From NCBI GenBank assembly GCA_037833965.1, contig AP031358.1:22142001-22206000 (forward strand): DNA of 64,000 nucleotides. The letters run 5' to 3'. This document shows positions 10,972 through 20,865 of the stretch, piece by piece (the stretch's first letter is position 1; every line of letters begins with the position of its first letter). Under the pieces are notes generated by a model. It was not told where the DNA came from and did not search any database. It saw only the letters and a list, made by a program, of their open reading frames with translations. A program made the position numbers and the translations under genes. This DNA comes from Marchantia polymorpha subsp. ruderalis. Lineage: Eukaryota > Streptophyta > Marchantiopsida > Marchantiales > Marchantiaceae.

Positions 10972-13527
10972 CTATCTACCACTCGCAGTATCTGCGCGAA
11001 ACCAAACTACTCTACTGCACTCAGCAGATCCGGTGCTGCGCCTCCTGCGCGCCGGACTGCTCCGCGTACTATCTCTACCTTGCCAGTCTTCCGACCGGCT
11101 GCGTAACCCCAGGCGTCGGAGCGCTGTGGTGACTTCCGACTGCAAGTGCGCCATAGTGTCGCGCGCACCCGACAAGAAGGTTTCTAATTTTCTCGCCACT
11201 CGCCGCCGACTCCGACTGTCACCTTCCGTCAATGCCGCCGCCCGAAGCTCGAACTCCCTGAGTGTGATCCTCTCTTGGGCTGCCACCTCCCAATGGGTGT
11301 ATCCTTTTAGACAACGAGTCACCTGTGCCGCCAACTCTCCTCGCGCCCTGCAGCTGCTCTCCACCTCGGCCAGCTGCATTTCTAATCCCGCGCGTTGTGC
11401 TCTCAAATCCGAGCACTCGGATTGCAAGTTGCACAACAACTCCTCATCCTCCTTGCGGGCTCTTTGACTTTCTTCTAAGGCGCGCGTCTGGCGCGCAAGC
11501 TCGGCTGCTAGGACGTTGTTCTGTCTCCGCTCCTCCTGCAGTTCCAACTCGATCTTTGCCCGTATTAGTTCGGCATCCGCCTGACTTTTCGTCGCCGCAT
11601 CCTCCTTCTGCTGCTGCAAGGCTTGGTATAGCTTCTGGGTGACCGCCAGGTGTTGTTTGAGGGCGGTGTTCCTTTCCACATATACTTGGCAACTAGAGGC
11701 CCACTTTGCCACCTTGATCCTCGTCCTTCGCCTGATAGTCTCCACATAGGACTGCGGTTTTAAGGCACTTCCGTATTTGGATGTCTTGCGATCCAGATAT
11801 CGCAGGAGTGGAACTATCTGTTCGCACAGCACCCCTGTTGGCGTTTTCTGCACCGAATCCGCTTCCTGCTCTTCCGAGCTCGTATCATCCTCAGTCTCGA
11901 GGATTTCAGTCGCCACCGAATCCCTTGGCGACTCCCTGGAACTGTGGCGCGCAGCAGCTTCTGCTGCGACTGCTGCTCCACTGCCTGCTAAAATATCCAG
12001 GGCAGTGGGAGATCCCACTGCTTGAGCCCCTGTTCCGGCTCGATCTTCGGTTTGTGAAGGGGTCGACGCCGCAGTGACTTTTGTCACTCTTGCACCGCCC
12101 GCTTCTGCTGCCTGTCCTTCCGGCACAATCTGCGCGGAAGGTGTCCTTGCTGAAGGTGCGTCCGCCGAAGGCGTCCGCACACTGGTCGTTGGCCCCATCC
12201 GTCTCGCAGTCGGCGAATCCGGCTGACTCTCTGTTGTCCGACTCGCAGTCGGCCGACCAGCACTTGTCCGACTGGGAGTCGGATACACCCTGCGCGTCTT
12301 GACTCCACTTGGCCTGCTTGTTGGGGGCGTTCTTCCAGAAGTGCCTTCCGCCGAAGACGACCCTTTGAGGATTGTTGGCTCGTCAGCCAAACTCTCTTCT
12401 GCTTCCGGCCTGCTGTCCGGTTCAACGCGCCGTTCAGTTGGCCTTCCTCCCGCTTGTCGACCTTCAGTCATCCGACTCGCAGTCGGCCGGCTGTCAGTCC
12501 GTCCATCTCCTCCCGAAGGCCGTGGTGCCTTCTGTGCAGAGGTTTCTGCCGTCTTCCCTAGGATCTGAGCGATTATCTCTTCCTGTGTGAGATTCCGCCG
12601 GGTCGGAGTTCGCCTGGTCTCCTCAGTAACAGTTGGCATTTTGCGTGCCCTCTGTTTTGGTCGACTGTGAGGCTCGGGGGTGGGCCGACCACGAGTCGGC
12701 GCAGCTGGTACTTCCGGCTGCCTGTCCTCAGGTCTTTCATCCCACTTCCGCTTTCGCGGAATGCGCTCACTTCGACGTTCTTCTGCCGCTCTTGCTGGGG
12801 CCGGAGCCGGAGGCGTACTGGCAGGTTCCTCGTCCGGATCTGTGTCTACTTCGGCCTCCCTCGAATATCTTCCTGGATAAGTCCGGGTCAGCTGCGGAAA
12901 TCGAGTTTTCTCAGCATTTGTCAAACATCCCATCGCCCGGTAAAACACGATTAAGTAAGGCGATAGATGATTGAGGGTTCCTCCCCTCTCTTCTTGCGCA
13001 TGTTGGCGCGTCACCTTCCACAGGAGCCGTGCCCAATGCACCGGAGCTCCTGACAGCACTAGCTCCACGAACTCTACCTGCCAACCATGCATGTAAGCGG
13101 TCTTGGTCGGCTGCAATATCTGCAGCAATGCCGTCGCGACATTTCTCCGCAATCGATCCTTGTAATCCCGTGTCCGGAAACCGTTCTTGGGATGTCTGGC
13201 CACTTTGAAGAGCTCATTGTAAGAGACTTCTTCCTCCTGGGACACCTTCACGCTATCGGCCTCGAAGAGGAGATCCCCTTCCTCGCCGGCACACCTGCCC
13301 AACACCTGCGCCCAATTGCAAATGTCCCATCTCTCTGGATGTGGGCGAAATCCGCGAGAAGGCTTGTGTCTCTCTTGCAGATACTCGCGCACCATCTCCG
13401 GACATGTCCAATTCCACCCCCATAGGAGAAAATCGAGCTTCAGCCTCAACAACACATCTTGAAATGCGCGTAGTCCGATCTGCGGCACCCTGAGTGGAGA
13501 CACTCGCAGCTGGGGAACCTTCGACAT
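10972..13527 (-). CDS. Element-encoded protein, globular N-terminus and C-terminal coiled coil
   Basis: The reading frame from the first ATG gives 851 residues. Residues 1 to about 230 are folded-looking and rich in Trp and aromatics (LLWGWNWTCPEMVREYLQ, EEEVSYNELFKVARHPKNGF, HGWQVEFVELVLSGAPVHWA). Roughly residues 230-560 are low complexity, rich in Arg, Thr, Ser and Pro, with repeats such as RPTASR. About residues 590-780 form a long coiled coil rich in Ala, Glu, Gln, Leu and Arg. The N-terminal part is reminiscent of plant mobile-element proteins of unknown function, but I name no family. No catalytic motif was seen. The frame is intact over 2.5 kb, whereas the copia host is ruined, so the insert is much younger. 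The start at 13,527 is the first ATG of the frame. Confidence 0.7.
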   Translation of the reverse strand: MSKVPQLRVSPLRVPQIGLRAFQDVLLRLKLDFLLWGWNWTCPEMVREYLQERHKPSRGFRPHPERWDICNWAQVLGRCAGEEGDLLFEADSVKVSQEEEVSYNELFKVARHPKNGFRTRDYKDRLRRNVATALLQILQPTKTAYMHGWQVEFVELVLSGAPVHWARLLWKVTRQHAQEERGGTLNHLSPYLIVFYRAMGCLTNAEKTRFPQLTRTYPGRYSREAEVDTDPDEEPASTPPAPAPARAAEERRSERIPRKRKWDERPEDRQPEVPAAPTRGRPTPEPHSRPKQRARKMPTVTEETRRTPTRRNLTQEEIIAQILGKTAETSAQKAPRPSGGDGRTDSRPTASRMTEGRQAGGRPTERRVEPDSRPEAEESLADEPTILKGSSSAEGTSGRTPPTSRPSGVKTRRVYPTPSRTSAGRPTASRTTESQPDSPTARRMGPTTSVRTPSADAPSARTPSAQIVPEGQAAEAGGARVTKVTAASTPSQTEDRAGTGAQAVGSPTALDILAGSGAAVAAEAAARHSSRESPRDSVATEILETEDDTSSEEQEADSVQKTPTGVLCEQIVPLLRYLDRKTSKYGSALKPQSYVETIRRRTRIKVAKWASSCQVYVERNTALKQHLAVTQKLYQALQQQKEDAATKSQADAELIRAKIELELQEERRQNNVLAAELARQTRALEESQRARKEDEELLCNLQSECSDLRAQRAGLEMQLAEVESSCRARGELAAQVTRCLKGYTHWEVAAQERITLREFELRAAALTEGDSRSRRRVARKLETFLSGARDTMAHLQSEVTTALRRLGLRSRSEDWQGRDSTRSSPARRRRSTGSAECSRVVWFRADTASGR

Positions 13528-13529
13528 TG

Positions 13530-14880
13530 CGTTGCCTGCACACACAAACGTTCTCCCTTCCGCTCGCTCTCTCACAATCGCCACTGCGCGTCGGCCACTC
13601 AAGCACTGACTGCTCACTCTCTCTGCGCTCGTTCAAGATCGCTACTCCAATTCTTTCAAGGTCCGCCAAGATCCTTGCGCAACTCGTCTCCGCCCTCTCT
13701 ACTCTCACTGCAGGTCGCTCCGCCCTTGCGCGTAATCTTGGAACTGGAAATCGCAAAGTCAAGAATGAGAGAATGAGACTGGAGCGCAGTCTTTTCTTCT
13801 CCGATTTCAAGAACGTCCAACGTTCTTACTGGTTGCAACGTACGCAGCCGGCTATACGGCTTAACGGTTCGCCCTTTGCATGCGCGAATTCACGTCTCCG
13901 CATTGCGCGCATTCGCATGCTTAAACGTTGAATTCTCCCGCCGCCGCCACCTTCCGGACTCGAGTCCGCTGCAGGGTATACGTCGGCCCTGTTGTCTTTT
14001 CCTAACCCGCCCTTCTCCGGAGGCGTGTCGCCGCTGGTGCGTTCATTATCCGTCGGCGCCTTGCTGGAGGCGCACATCCAGCCGGAGCGAATTACGCCGG
14101 CGCGCAGTCGTACCGCCTATTTTGTCCTTTATGCCTCGTCCGTTGCTGCCAGCGCATATCCGTCAGCGCAATTCATGCCAGCGCATCCGGCCGTCAGCGC
14201 CACGTCGGAGGCGTACATCCGACCGGCGCTTTCCTTCCATGAACAGCCGCCAAGGGCGCTTCCGACTCTGAGTTGGTTTCCTCCTGTGAGCGCGTGATTC
14301 CGCCGAAGGCGCATCGCCGAGGGCGTACGGGAATCCTTTCCGGCTGTGAACCCTAGCGCGAACGGCGCATGTCCGGCTACGAGTTTTCCGACGCTCATAA
14401 CTTCTCCATTCCTGATCCATCTCCGGCGCTCTTGGACTCGTTAGAACGAGCGTTCCGAGCTCTTTCTAATGCAACTTCAACCAACTGGATCTACCGTGTA
14501 TCCCGATTGTTATGAAGGTTTTCCCTTTCCGCGCTAGCGGCGCTTCGCCGAAGGCGCACTCATGGTCGGATGCCTTTAGAGGTCCGGGCCCTTCTCCTGA
14601 CGTCTTTAGCAAAACCTCCTCCTGAGGTGTCTGCGCCGGAAGCGTAGCTTCCTTATGCGCTAGAGGCGCGTGAGTAGAGACACCTCAAAAAGGAGCTTTT
14701 GCCGAAGGCGCCGAAGACGTTGGCGTTGGTACATCCGACTACGTGATTCTTTGTGCCCTCGTGACGATCTCATCAATCCACTCTATTTAGCGTACCCTTC
14801 TCTAGCTACAAACACTGCTTTGGTACTAGTTTTCTAAAATTGTTTAAATTCTGCAAAAAAAACAAAAAGTGTGTTACCAC
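13530..14880. other. Non-coding end of nested element
   Basis: This is the region upstream of the antisense ORF. It is GC-rich and full of dispersed CCGAAGGCG-type motifs. The frames seen in it overlap on both strands and show no conserved motif, so I treat them as chance. It probably holds the promoter and leader of the antisense ORF. Confidence 0.5.
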
Positions 14881-14884
14881 ATGA

Positions 14885-16232
14885 ACACGTCCTCACGCGG
14901 CAGCCAGCCAGAGGTGCTTGTATCCCCTACGGCCTCACATGTGTCTGCACCATAGGAGGAGGAGCAATATACTCCGGTGGCTAGCAAGCAAGCAGAGGAC
15001 GCTAACCGCATCAAGATTGTTTCGCCGCCGTCGAGCATGCCATCCGGGATAGAACATGACAATGAAGGTGCAACACTACGCTATCGCACTGTGGCAGACT
15101 GTGTCGCCACCTCTGAGCCGCGAGAGCTCGACCTAGATGAGCTCCTGCTTGTTGCGTCCGAGCAGCCAAACACATTTGAGGAGGCGAACAGCGACCCGGC
15201 GTGGCGAGCGGCAATGGAGGAGGAGCTGATGGCCATCGTTGACCATGAAAGCTCGATCTAGATGAGCTCTTGCTTGCTGCGTCCGAGCAGCCAAACACAT
15301 TTGAGGAGGTGAATAGCGACCCGGCGTGACGAGGAGCAATGGAGAAGGAGCTGATGGCCATCGTTGACAATGACACATGGAGTCTGATGGATCTCCCCAC
15401 CGCCCACCGTCCGATTGGTCTGAAATGGATGTACAAACTCAAGAAGTATGCAAGCGGGGCGGTGATCCGTCACAAGGCACGGCTCGTGGCAAAAGGGTAT
15501 GTATAACGTGTCGGCATTGACTTTGAAAAAGGGTTTGCTCCGGTGGCGAGGCTCTACTCGGTGCACGCACTGCTAGCCGTCGTGGCACATAAGGCGTGGA
15601 CAATGCATAATCTCGACGTCAAGTTGGCATTTCTGAACAGCTACCTTGAAGAGGAAGTGTGCGTAGCACAACCTCCGGGGTTTGCCGTGGTGGGGCACGA
15701 GCGACAAGTGTTGAAGCTGAGCAAGGCCCTCTACGGTCTTTGTCAGGCACCTCGTGCATGAAACATAAAGCTCGATCGCACTTTGGTAGAGCTTGGTTTT
15801 TGCAAATGCACAGATGAACAGGAAGTGTACACGCACGGCAAAAGGCAGAAGCGCGTGCTCTTGGGCATGTACGTCAATGACCTAATCGTCATTGGTGCCG
15901 ACCAAGGCGAGGTCGACGCGTACAAGGAAGAGATGAAACACTCATTCAAAATGAACGATCTCGGGTGCCTGAATTATTACCCGGGCATCAAGATCAAGCA
16001 GCAACCGGGGCGAATCACGTTGTTACAGGTGGCGTACACAGCCAAACTACTTGAGAAGGCTGGCATGACCAACTACAACATCGTCCAAGTTCCGATGAAA
16101 AATTGCCTAAAGTTGAGTAAGCAAAGCACAACTCCTCATGTTGATGCATCATACTATCGCAGCATTGTGGCAAGTCTGAGGTATCTGGTTCATACCCGGT
16201 CGGACATCGGTTTTACATTCGGGTATGTGAGC
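14885..16232 (+). pseudogene. Copia reverse transcriptase, decayed
   Basis: This is a Ty1-copia reverse transcriptase (RVT_2 type) in pieces: SDPAWRAAMEEELMAIVD, GLKWMYKLKKYASGAVIRHK, ARLVAKGY, LDVKLAFLNSYLEEEVCVAQ, LSKALYGLCQAPRA, and YVNDLIVIGA, where the catalytic YVDD is changed to YVND. Stops include TAA at 15,504 and TGA at 15,759. A 125-bp tandem duplication (15,125-15,374) adds a frameshift. The frame ends at GYVS and continues across the second nested insertion as FME at 28,192. Confidence 0.92.
15125..15374 (+). repeat. 125-bp tandem duplication inside copia pol
   Basis: 15,125-15,249 is repeated at 15,250-15,374 with few differences. Both copies start AGCTCGA. The length is not a multiple of three, so it shifts the frame. 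Confidence 0.9.
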
Positions 16233-16236
16233 TGAT
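16233..16236. repeat. Target-site duplication TGAT (left) of second insert
   Basis: TGAT precedes TGTCATG at the left edge and follows GCACGACA at the right edge (28,189-28,192). Removing one copy plus the insert restores the copia reading frame (valine-serine, then phenylalanine-methionine-glutamate). A fifth base, T, is ambiguous because it matches on both sides. Confidence 0.75.
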
Positions 16237-16335
16237 TGTCATGTAGTTACGAGTCGGCTCACGAAGTTCAGACACTTACTATATTTAGCCGTAAAGTTAG
16301 GGTTCCGGTCACGAGGGGTATACAGTCGGGGACGG

Positions 16336-16359
16336 CTCGAAGAACGTCAGTTCTTCGAG
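16336..16359. repeat. Inverted repeat, 10-bp arms
   Basis: CTCGAAGAAC and its reverse complement GTTCTTCGAG are separated by four bases, about 100 bp inside the left end of the gypsy-type insert. Confidence 0.85.
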
Positions 16360-18190
16360 TCGAGCCTGGAAGCGTTGGGAGCGTAGAGTGACTTTCCCTT
16401 TTGCGTCGACCTGGATTCTCCGAGTGTGGAGTGGGTTGGGCTTGACTCATGTTTGTGACGGTGACGGTTTGTTGCCAGTAGGGTAATTGACCGACGGGAA
16501 TTCCAGTGGGGAATCTCCCGTCTATTTCACTCGAAGAACTCTGTGAACATCGAGTCGTCGGTGGGTTGTGGTCAGGTTTTGGCTGGAATGGTTTTCGTGT
16601 GTTTTCTTGTTCGTGGTTGAGGAAAAAAAAAAAAAATCGCGAACATCGAAGAAATTGTCGTGGTTGAGTTTCAATATTTTGAATTTGATCAAACAGAGGA
16701 GTCACTGTAAGAGAGCTCGAAGAATCAAATCAATTTCTGATGTCGGAGCTTGCGCGGATGGTGTTAGTGACATCATTGTTACGAGCGGGGTTCGAGATTT
16801 TGTTCTTGGCATGGTAGTTTCTTTGGAGAAATCAAAGTGGGAGGATTGAGGTGTATCGCGTGGCAGTCAGCAGGGTCGAGGTCAAGATGATGTGTTGAAA
16901 TCTCCGGTGTTCGAATGTGATTACAAGTGAGCGAAGAGAAGATTTGAGGGGCACTCGGCTAGTGACCGGTAGATGGCTACGGGCTCGAGGTTACTGTTTT
17001 TTTTGGGCCATCAAAAGTGAGAAACAGGATTCGCGTTCGCTGTTGCTGCTGCTCGTTCGGAGCTTCCCACTCTGCGCAATTTGTTTCGCCGCAGTTGTTG
17101 CCATTTCTGTCGATCTGAATTGTTCGATTCACAATATCGAAGCTACAGGTCTGCCAATTTGGTTCCATCTTGTATGTCAGCGTGGTTTGGATCGAATCTG
17201 CGCCTGAATCAGTGCTGGTTTGGGAGAAAACCCTAATAGAGTAGCCTCCCAGATTCAATAGCAAGTCACTGGAGTGCCGTAGTGGTCCAGGTAGTCGTCG
17301 TTGAATTGACCTCATCATCCGGCTTTCTAGAGCCAAGTGCACAATCATTGCTTGAGGAGAACAGAGGCGGTCAAACGCTCGAAGTTTGTGGTGCACTGGC
17401 CGGAATTTACACTTTAGGGCCGCCTAAGGCACTGGGTTGTTGGTCGAACTTGATGTCAACAGAACGTAAGACAGTTTGACTTGACCTCCGGCTCGAGAGA
17501 TTCAAGTTTTCGGGAAAGCTCGAGGGATTGAGCATTGAATTGCTGCCGTTTCGTGAGCTTTGGTACGTCCTCTCATATGAATCCGCAAGTGAGTGTCGGG
17601 GTTCTGGTGCAGGTGTGTGTTCTCACCGGGTTTTTTTCAACAGCGTGTCTAGTCTCTGTGTCCCTTCTGCACGGATTGCATGCCTATCTTCTTCCTGAAG
17701 CCGGAGAAAAAGAGTAAACCACAGGGAAGGGGAAACGAAGGCCTCAAGGTTCAGCCAGGCAGAAAAAGGGAAAGGAAACAGCAAAGATGTGTGGGACGAA
17801 GCCAGCTCTCATATTCTGAGAATTGATTTGGCCGAGTCTCAGCTAGATACTAGAAAATATATCCGCCAAATACCCTAAACCCGTCCATCAACGCCTGTTC
17901 GGTGCGCTGGTCGAGGGTTTAACGGGTAGGACTTGGCAGCCCGACGAACTCTGCATTTTCCGGAAGGGTGATATCGTGAACCAAAGCCGGCGCTGGCGTC
18001 GTAGTTCTGCAAGTCCTCAGTGATCGATTCACTGCCCACGATTCACGATTCAGGGGAATAATCGCCGTGGTAGGGTACTCCTTGTCTTGTCTCGACCTTG
18101 GGGGAACTCCGGACGCTGCATACCTACATCAATATCACCTGACCAGTAACTACGCACTTAGTCAGGCGCTTAATCGCTGCCACCTCGATA
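16360..18190. other. Left part of insert, no gene seen
   Basis: No conserved protein frame was found. The region contains an A-rich run at 16,623 and ACCCTAA motifs near 17,229 and 17,870. It may be a leader or an untranslated region of the insert, or captured host DNA. Confidence 0.45.
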
Positions 18191-18199
18191 AGCAGTGAG

Positions 18200-18586
18200 T
18201 TAGCAAGGAGAGTTGGGATTCCGAACAAAAGTTGGGATTAGCATTATAGTATTGAGTGGTTCAACGAAATCCGAGCTTAATCTACGAGATTGATCGGGCC
18301 GTATTGTAGTATTTGCAGGAAGATTCTGTGCAGAAATTATACCAGGTTGCTGTAAATTGAACTTGGATTCTGTTTTCTGAGTACGGTTGAATTCGATGGT
18401 TTTGACGAAGTCCCGAAACCCTAAGCATGAGGGGTAGTCTGGGGCATACTTGGAGCTCACGCTAGTGGAGTTCAAAAGATCCTCCAAGGGATGCCGATGG
18501 AGGGAGGAAGGAATGTTGGTATGCAATTCTTGGAGTCGTGCCGACAGAGCTGATGAATATGTCGGACAGCTTTCAATAACCGACAT
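18200..18586 (-). CDS. Unrecognised 128-residue antisense ORF
   Basis: The frame starts with ATG and reads MSVIESCPTYSSALSARLQE, later including HPLEDLLNSTSVSSKYAPDY. Its composition looks protein-like rather than random. It could be the first exon of a captured gene or an antisense ORF of the element, lying just downstream of the decayed coiled-coil ORF on the same strand. No family or motif was recognised. Confidence 0.3.
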   Translation of the reverse strand: MSVIESCPTYSSALSARLQELHTNIPSSLHRHPLEDLLNSTSVSSKYAPDYPSCLGFRDFVKTIEFNRTQKTESKFNLQQPGIISAQNLPANTTIRPDQSRRLSSDFVEPLNTIMLIPTFVRNPNSPC

Positions 18587-18668
18587 TTTACTTCAGGGCT
18601 TCAGGTTCAGGTTAATGGGCTTCTCGTAAGAACTCTGTCAGGCAGGAGAATCTCTCTTGACTGTGAGA

Positions 18669-19440
18669 TTACTCAATAAGTGCTAAGTTTGCAGTAGAAA
18701 ATTTCGAGATTGGAAATTGCAGATGGAAATTTCGAGTCCCCAGTTCTCCTGATATCCCTCTTAGTTCAAGACTCTCAAGCTGTTCTTTCAACTGACAAAT
18801 TTCTAGTCTTTCCTCCTGTGCCCTCTTCGCATGTGCCTCCGCCATGGCTGCCATACAGCATACGTCCTCAATATGGATCTGATCCTCCGACCGCTTCGCT
18901 TCTTCGCGTAGCCTCAGATGCTGTAAACTGGCCAGCTCCTTGGCCATTCTTAAAACCTGCTCTTTGTACTTGCTGCGAGTAACCATAAGAGCCTCCAACT
19001 TTTGTTGAAGGTCAAAGCACTGTTGCTGTAGCGACACGACTTTCGCAGATAGGCACGCTTCCGATGTATTTCTATAAGCTGCTTTGAGTTCTCAAAACTG
19101 CCGCTCAAGAGTTACAAGGGAGGAATTTGTGGAAGCAAAGCGTTTGTCCAAAGCTTTGTACTGGTCCTCTAAAGCAGCGTACTTGAGTTGTCCAAGCTCC
19201 AATCTATGCTCACATTCGACCTGAATCCTCTTTACGGCCACCTGGGCATATGTGTTGTGCTGAGCAAGATTCCTTCCTAGAGCTTCCCTCCTCAAAGAAA
19301 ACTGCTCCTCTGCCATAACGAGAGCTTTCTCCCTCTTCCCCAGCTGCATAGATTTTGACCCGTAGCTGTTGTTCCAGACCAATGTTCTCCTCTTGAATCT
19401 TTTGAATCTGGTAAACCATCTCGTTCTCTTTCTTCAACCA
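18669..19440 (-). pseudogene. Antisense coiled-coil ORF, broken
   Basis: Three minus-strand frames join into a single coiled-coil protein. The pieces include ENEMVYQIQKIQEENIGLEQ, KREKALVMAEEQFSLRREAL, RFASTNSSLVTLERQF, and then KLEALMVTRSKYKEQVLRMA and EERLEICQLKEQLESLELRG. One frameshift lies near 19,345 and a stop near 19,092. The heptad-like spacing of Leu, Ile and Val in a Glu/Gln/Arg-rich context indicates a long parallel helix. It resembles in kind, but not clearly in sequence, the coiled coil of the antisense ORF at 10,972-13,527. Both lie antisense inside elements. The function is unknown. Confidence 0.55.
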
Positions 19441-19603
19441 GTTCCTCTCAGTGAATTTGTTTATGCAAAGTTTTTTTTGAAACTATTAAACCCTTTTAAT
19501 AGTTTTATAGTTAAACAGTTTTCAGTCTTCCCTTCAGATTTAGTTTACGTATACTCTGTAAACAATCCTTGTACATAGTGAAGTGTTGACGCGTGAAGGG
19601 AAA

Positions 19604-19963
19604 ATGCCGCTTGGAGGAAAGGCAGACGACAGTGATATACAAGAAATCCAGACAGTGGAGGTCGTCAGCACCGAAGAACGTGATCAGGAGCAGGAAGTGA
19701 CGGTGCAGCCTCAAGTAGAAGAGAATCCGGTAAACACTGTTGTGGTAGAAGAAAAAGATTCCGGGTTAGATTGGGACGAGGCACTAGCCGTAGAGAAACT
19801 TCTAGAGGAATCCGGCCTAGAGTACAGGGTATGTGAGGATGAGTTACTAGACCTTGCGCAGGATATTGCCGACCATTTGAGAGATGTTCAGTATGTTCAA
19901 GACTGTCTTTCAGAAGAAATTCTTGTACTAGAGAAATTTCTTGATAGTCTCCCAAAGGATTGA
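19604..19963 (+). CDS. Small acidic protein of unknown function
   Basis: This 119-residue frame runs from the ATG at 19,604. It is strongly acidic (stretches such as EVVSTEERDQEQE and CEDELLDLAQDIADHL) with a probably helical C-terminal half (LSEEILVLEKFLDSLPKD). It lies on the same strand as the gypsy ORFs and about 900 bp before ORF1. It may be an accessory ORF of the element or a piece of captured host gene. No motif was recognised. The frame is intact and composition-biased, which argues against a purely chance ORF. Confidence 0.45.
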   Translation: MPLGGKADDSDIQEIQTVEVVSTEERDQEQEVTVQPQVEENPVNTVVVEEKDSGLDWDEALAVEKLLEESGLEYRVCEDELLDLAQDIADHLRDVQYVQDCLSEEILVLEKFLDSLPKD

Positions 19964-20142
19964 TAGCCAATACTTGTAGCGTTAAGCAGTAGGTACTGAA
20001 GGGATCGGGAATTTGCACCCGGTCTCACTACCTGTAAACGTGATGTTTTGAAAGCATTGTAAATATATATATGACGTAGTCAATATATTGAGCTTTCAGT
20101 GTGTACTGTGTTTGTTGAGGGACAGTGTGACCCCTGTGTGAA

Positions 20143-20190
20143 GGAGAAAAAAAAAAGAAAAAAAAAAAAGAAAAAAAAAAAAAAGTAAAA
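20143..20190. repeat. A-rich tract
   Basis: A run of A residues broken by single G residues lies about 700 bp before the Gag start. It could be a reverse-transcribed poly(A) end or slippage-grown low complexity. Confidence 0.9.
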
Positions 20191-20199
20191 GTTTTCAAA

Positions 20200-20865
20200 C
20201 AATTTTTGTTTGCAAGTTGGTGGAAGAGGGCATCATAGGCGCCGGAGGTCCATGTAGATGGAGGGCAATGGCGATCGAATCGGGATCGCGAAGCAATGCG
20301 ATGTCCCGTGTGTGTTGTCTTGTTTTGTGTTGTGTTTCCTTTAGACTGGAGAGTCGTTGCCAGCTGTTTACTTGTGTTTGGATCCTCTCCAGTCTTGCTT
20401 CCTGGTGCGCGCCCGTGTAGGGGTGACGCTGATTTCCGGAGTAGTTTTACTCCTGTGTGCTGGCGATAGGGGGCTGGACTTGATCACCGGCCGGTCTATC
20501 TATGTTTCTCTCACGGTGAGACTGGAGTGATGACCAGTAGACCGTGAGAGTCTTCTTGCTGTGATGACAGGTTAGGTTGCCCATACCCCTTAGCTAGTAG
20601 GGCTAGAGTAACTCAGTGCGGCACGACGTCAGGGGCGGATTGGGTTATTGGGTGGAGATCTGGCAGTGGTGCCAGTTGAAGTCTCGCCATCACGGAGCAG
20701 TCTAGTGGTCCTGTTGAGGACCGCGGGGGATTTACGCGGAGTGGGTTGAGGTATCAGCTACCTTCACCTATTTCGCCAGTTGTTGCGGAGCAGGACCAAA
20801 GTGTTGCAGACAGAGAGTCTTTGGTGGTGATATCGTCTAGTGTCCCCAGCCCATTGATTTGGGAC
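20200..20865 (+). other. Leader of gypsy ORF1
   Basis: This contains no gene. The Gag frame is open from about 20,675 but has no ATG before 20,866. TGGTGCCAG near 20,664 could be part of a primer-binding site, but no LTR end was found directly before it. Confidence 0.4.

Larger units (their letters stand above)
10030..14881 (-). mobile_element. Nested 4.85-kb element with TGAAC duplication
   Basis: The copia reading frame breaks at ...FEYTVN and resumes at 14,887, with TGAAC duplicated at 10,025-10,029 and 14,882-14,886. The insert begins TGTAATAACCC and ends GTGTTACCACA, so its ends are TG...CA and weakly inverted (8 of 11). I see no long terminal repeats and no reverse transcriptase or transposase. 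The 5-bp duplication suggests an LTR-type integrase, so a non-autonomous retroelement is possible. The only large ORF is antisense to the copia host (10,972-13,527). The DNA is GC-rich compared with its surroundings and full of short CCGAAGGCG and ACTCGCAGTCGG motifs. Confidence 0.85.

Noticed and set aside
13253..13810. 185-codon minus-strand frame overlapping the start of the large antisense ORF
   Set aside because: It overlaps the 851-codon frame in another phase and has no motif, so it is a shadow.
20127..20260. TGTGACCCC near 20,127 as the start of a 5' LTR matching TGTGACATT at 28,057
   Set aside because: Only the first six bases agree and the sequences then diverge completely.
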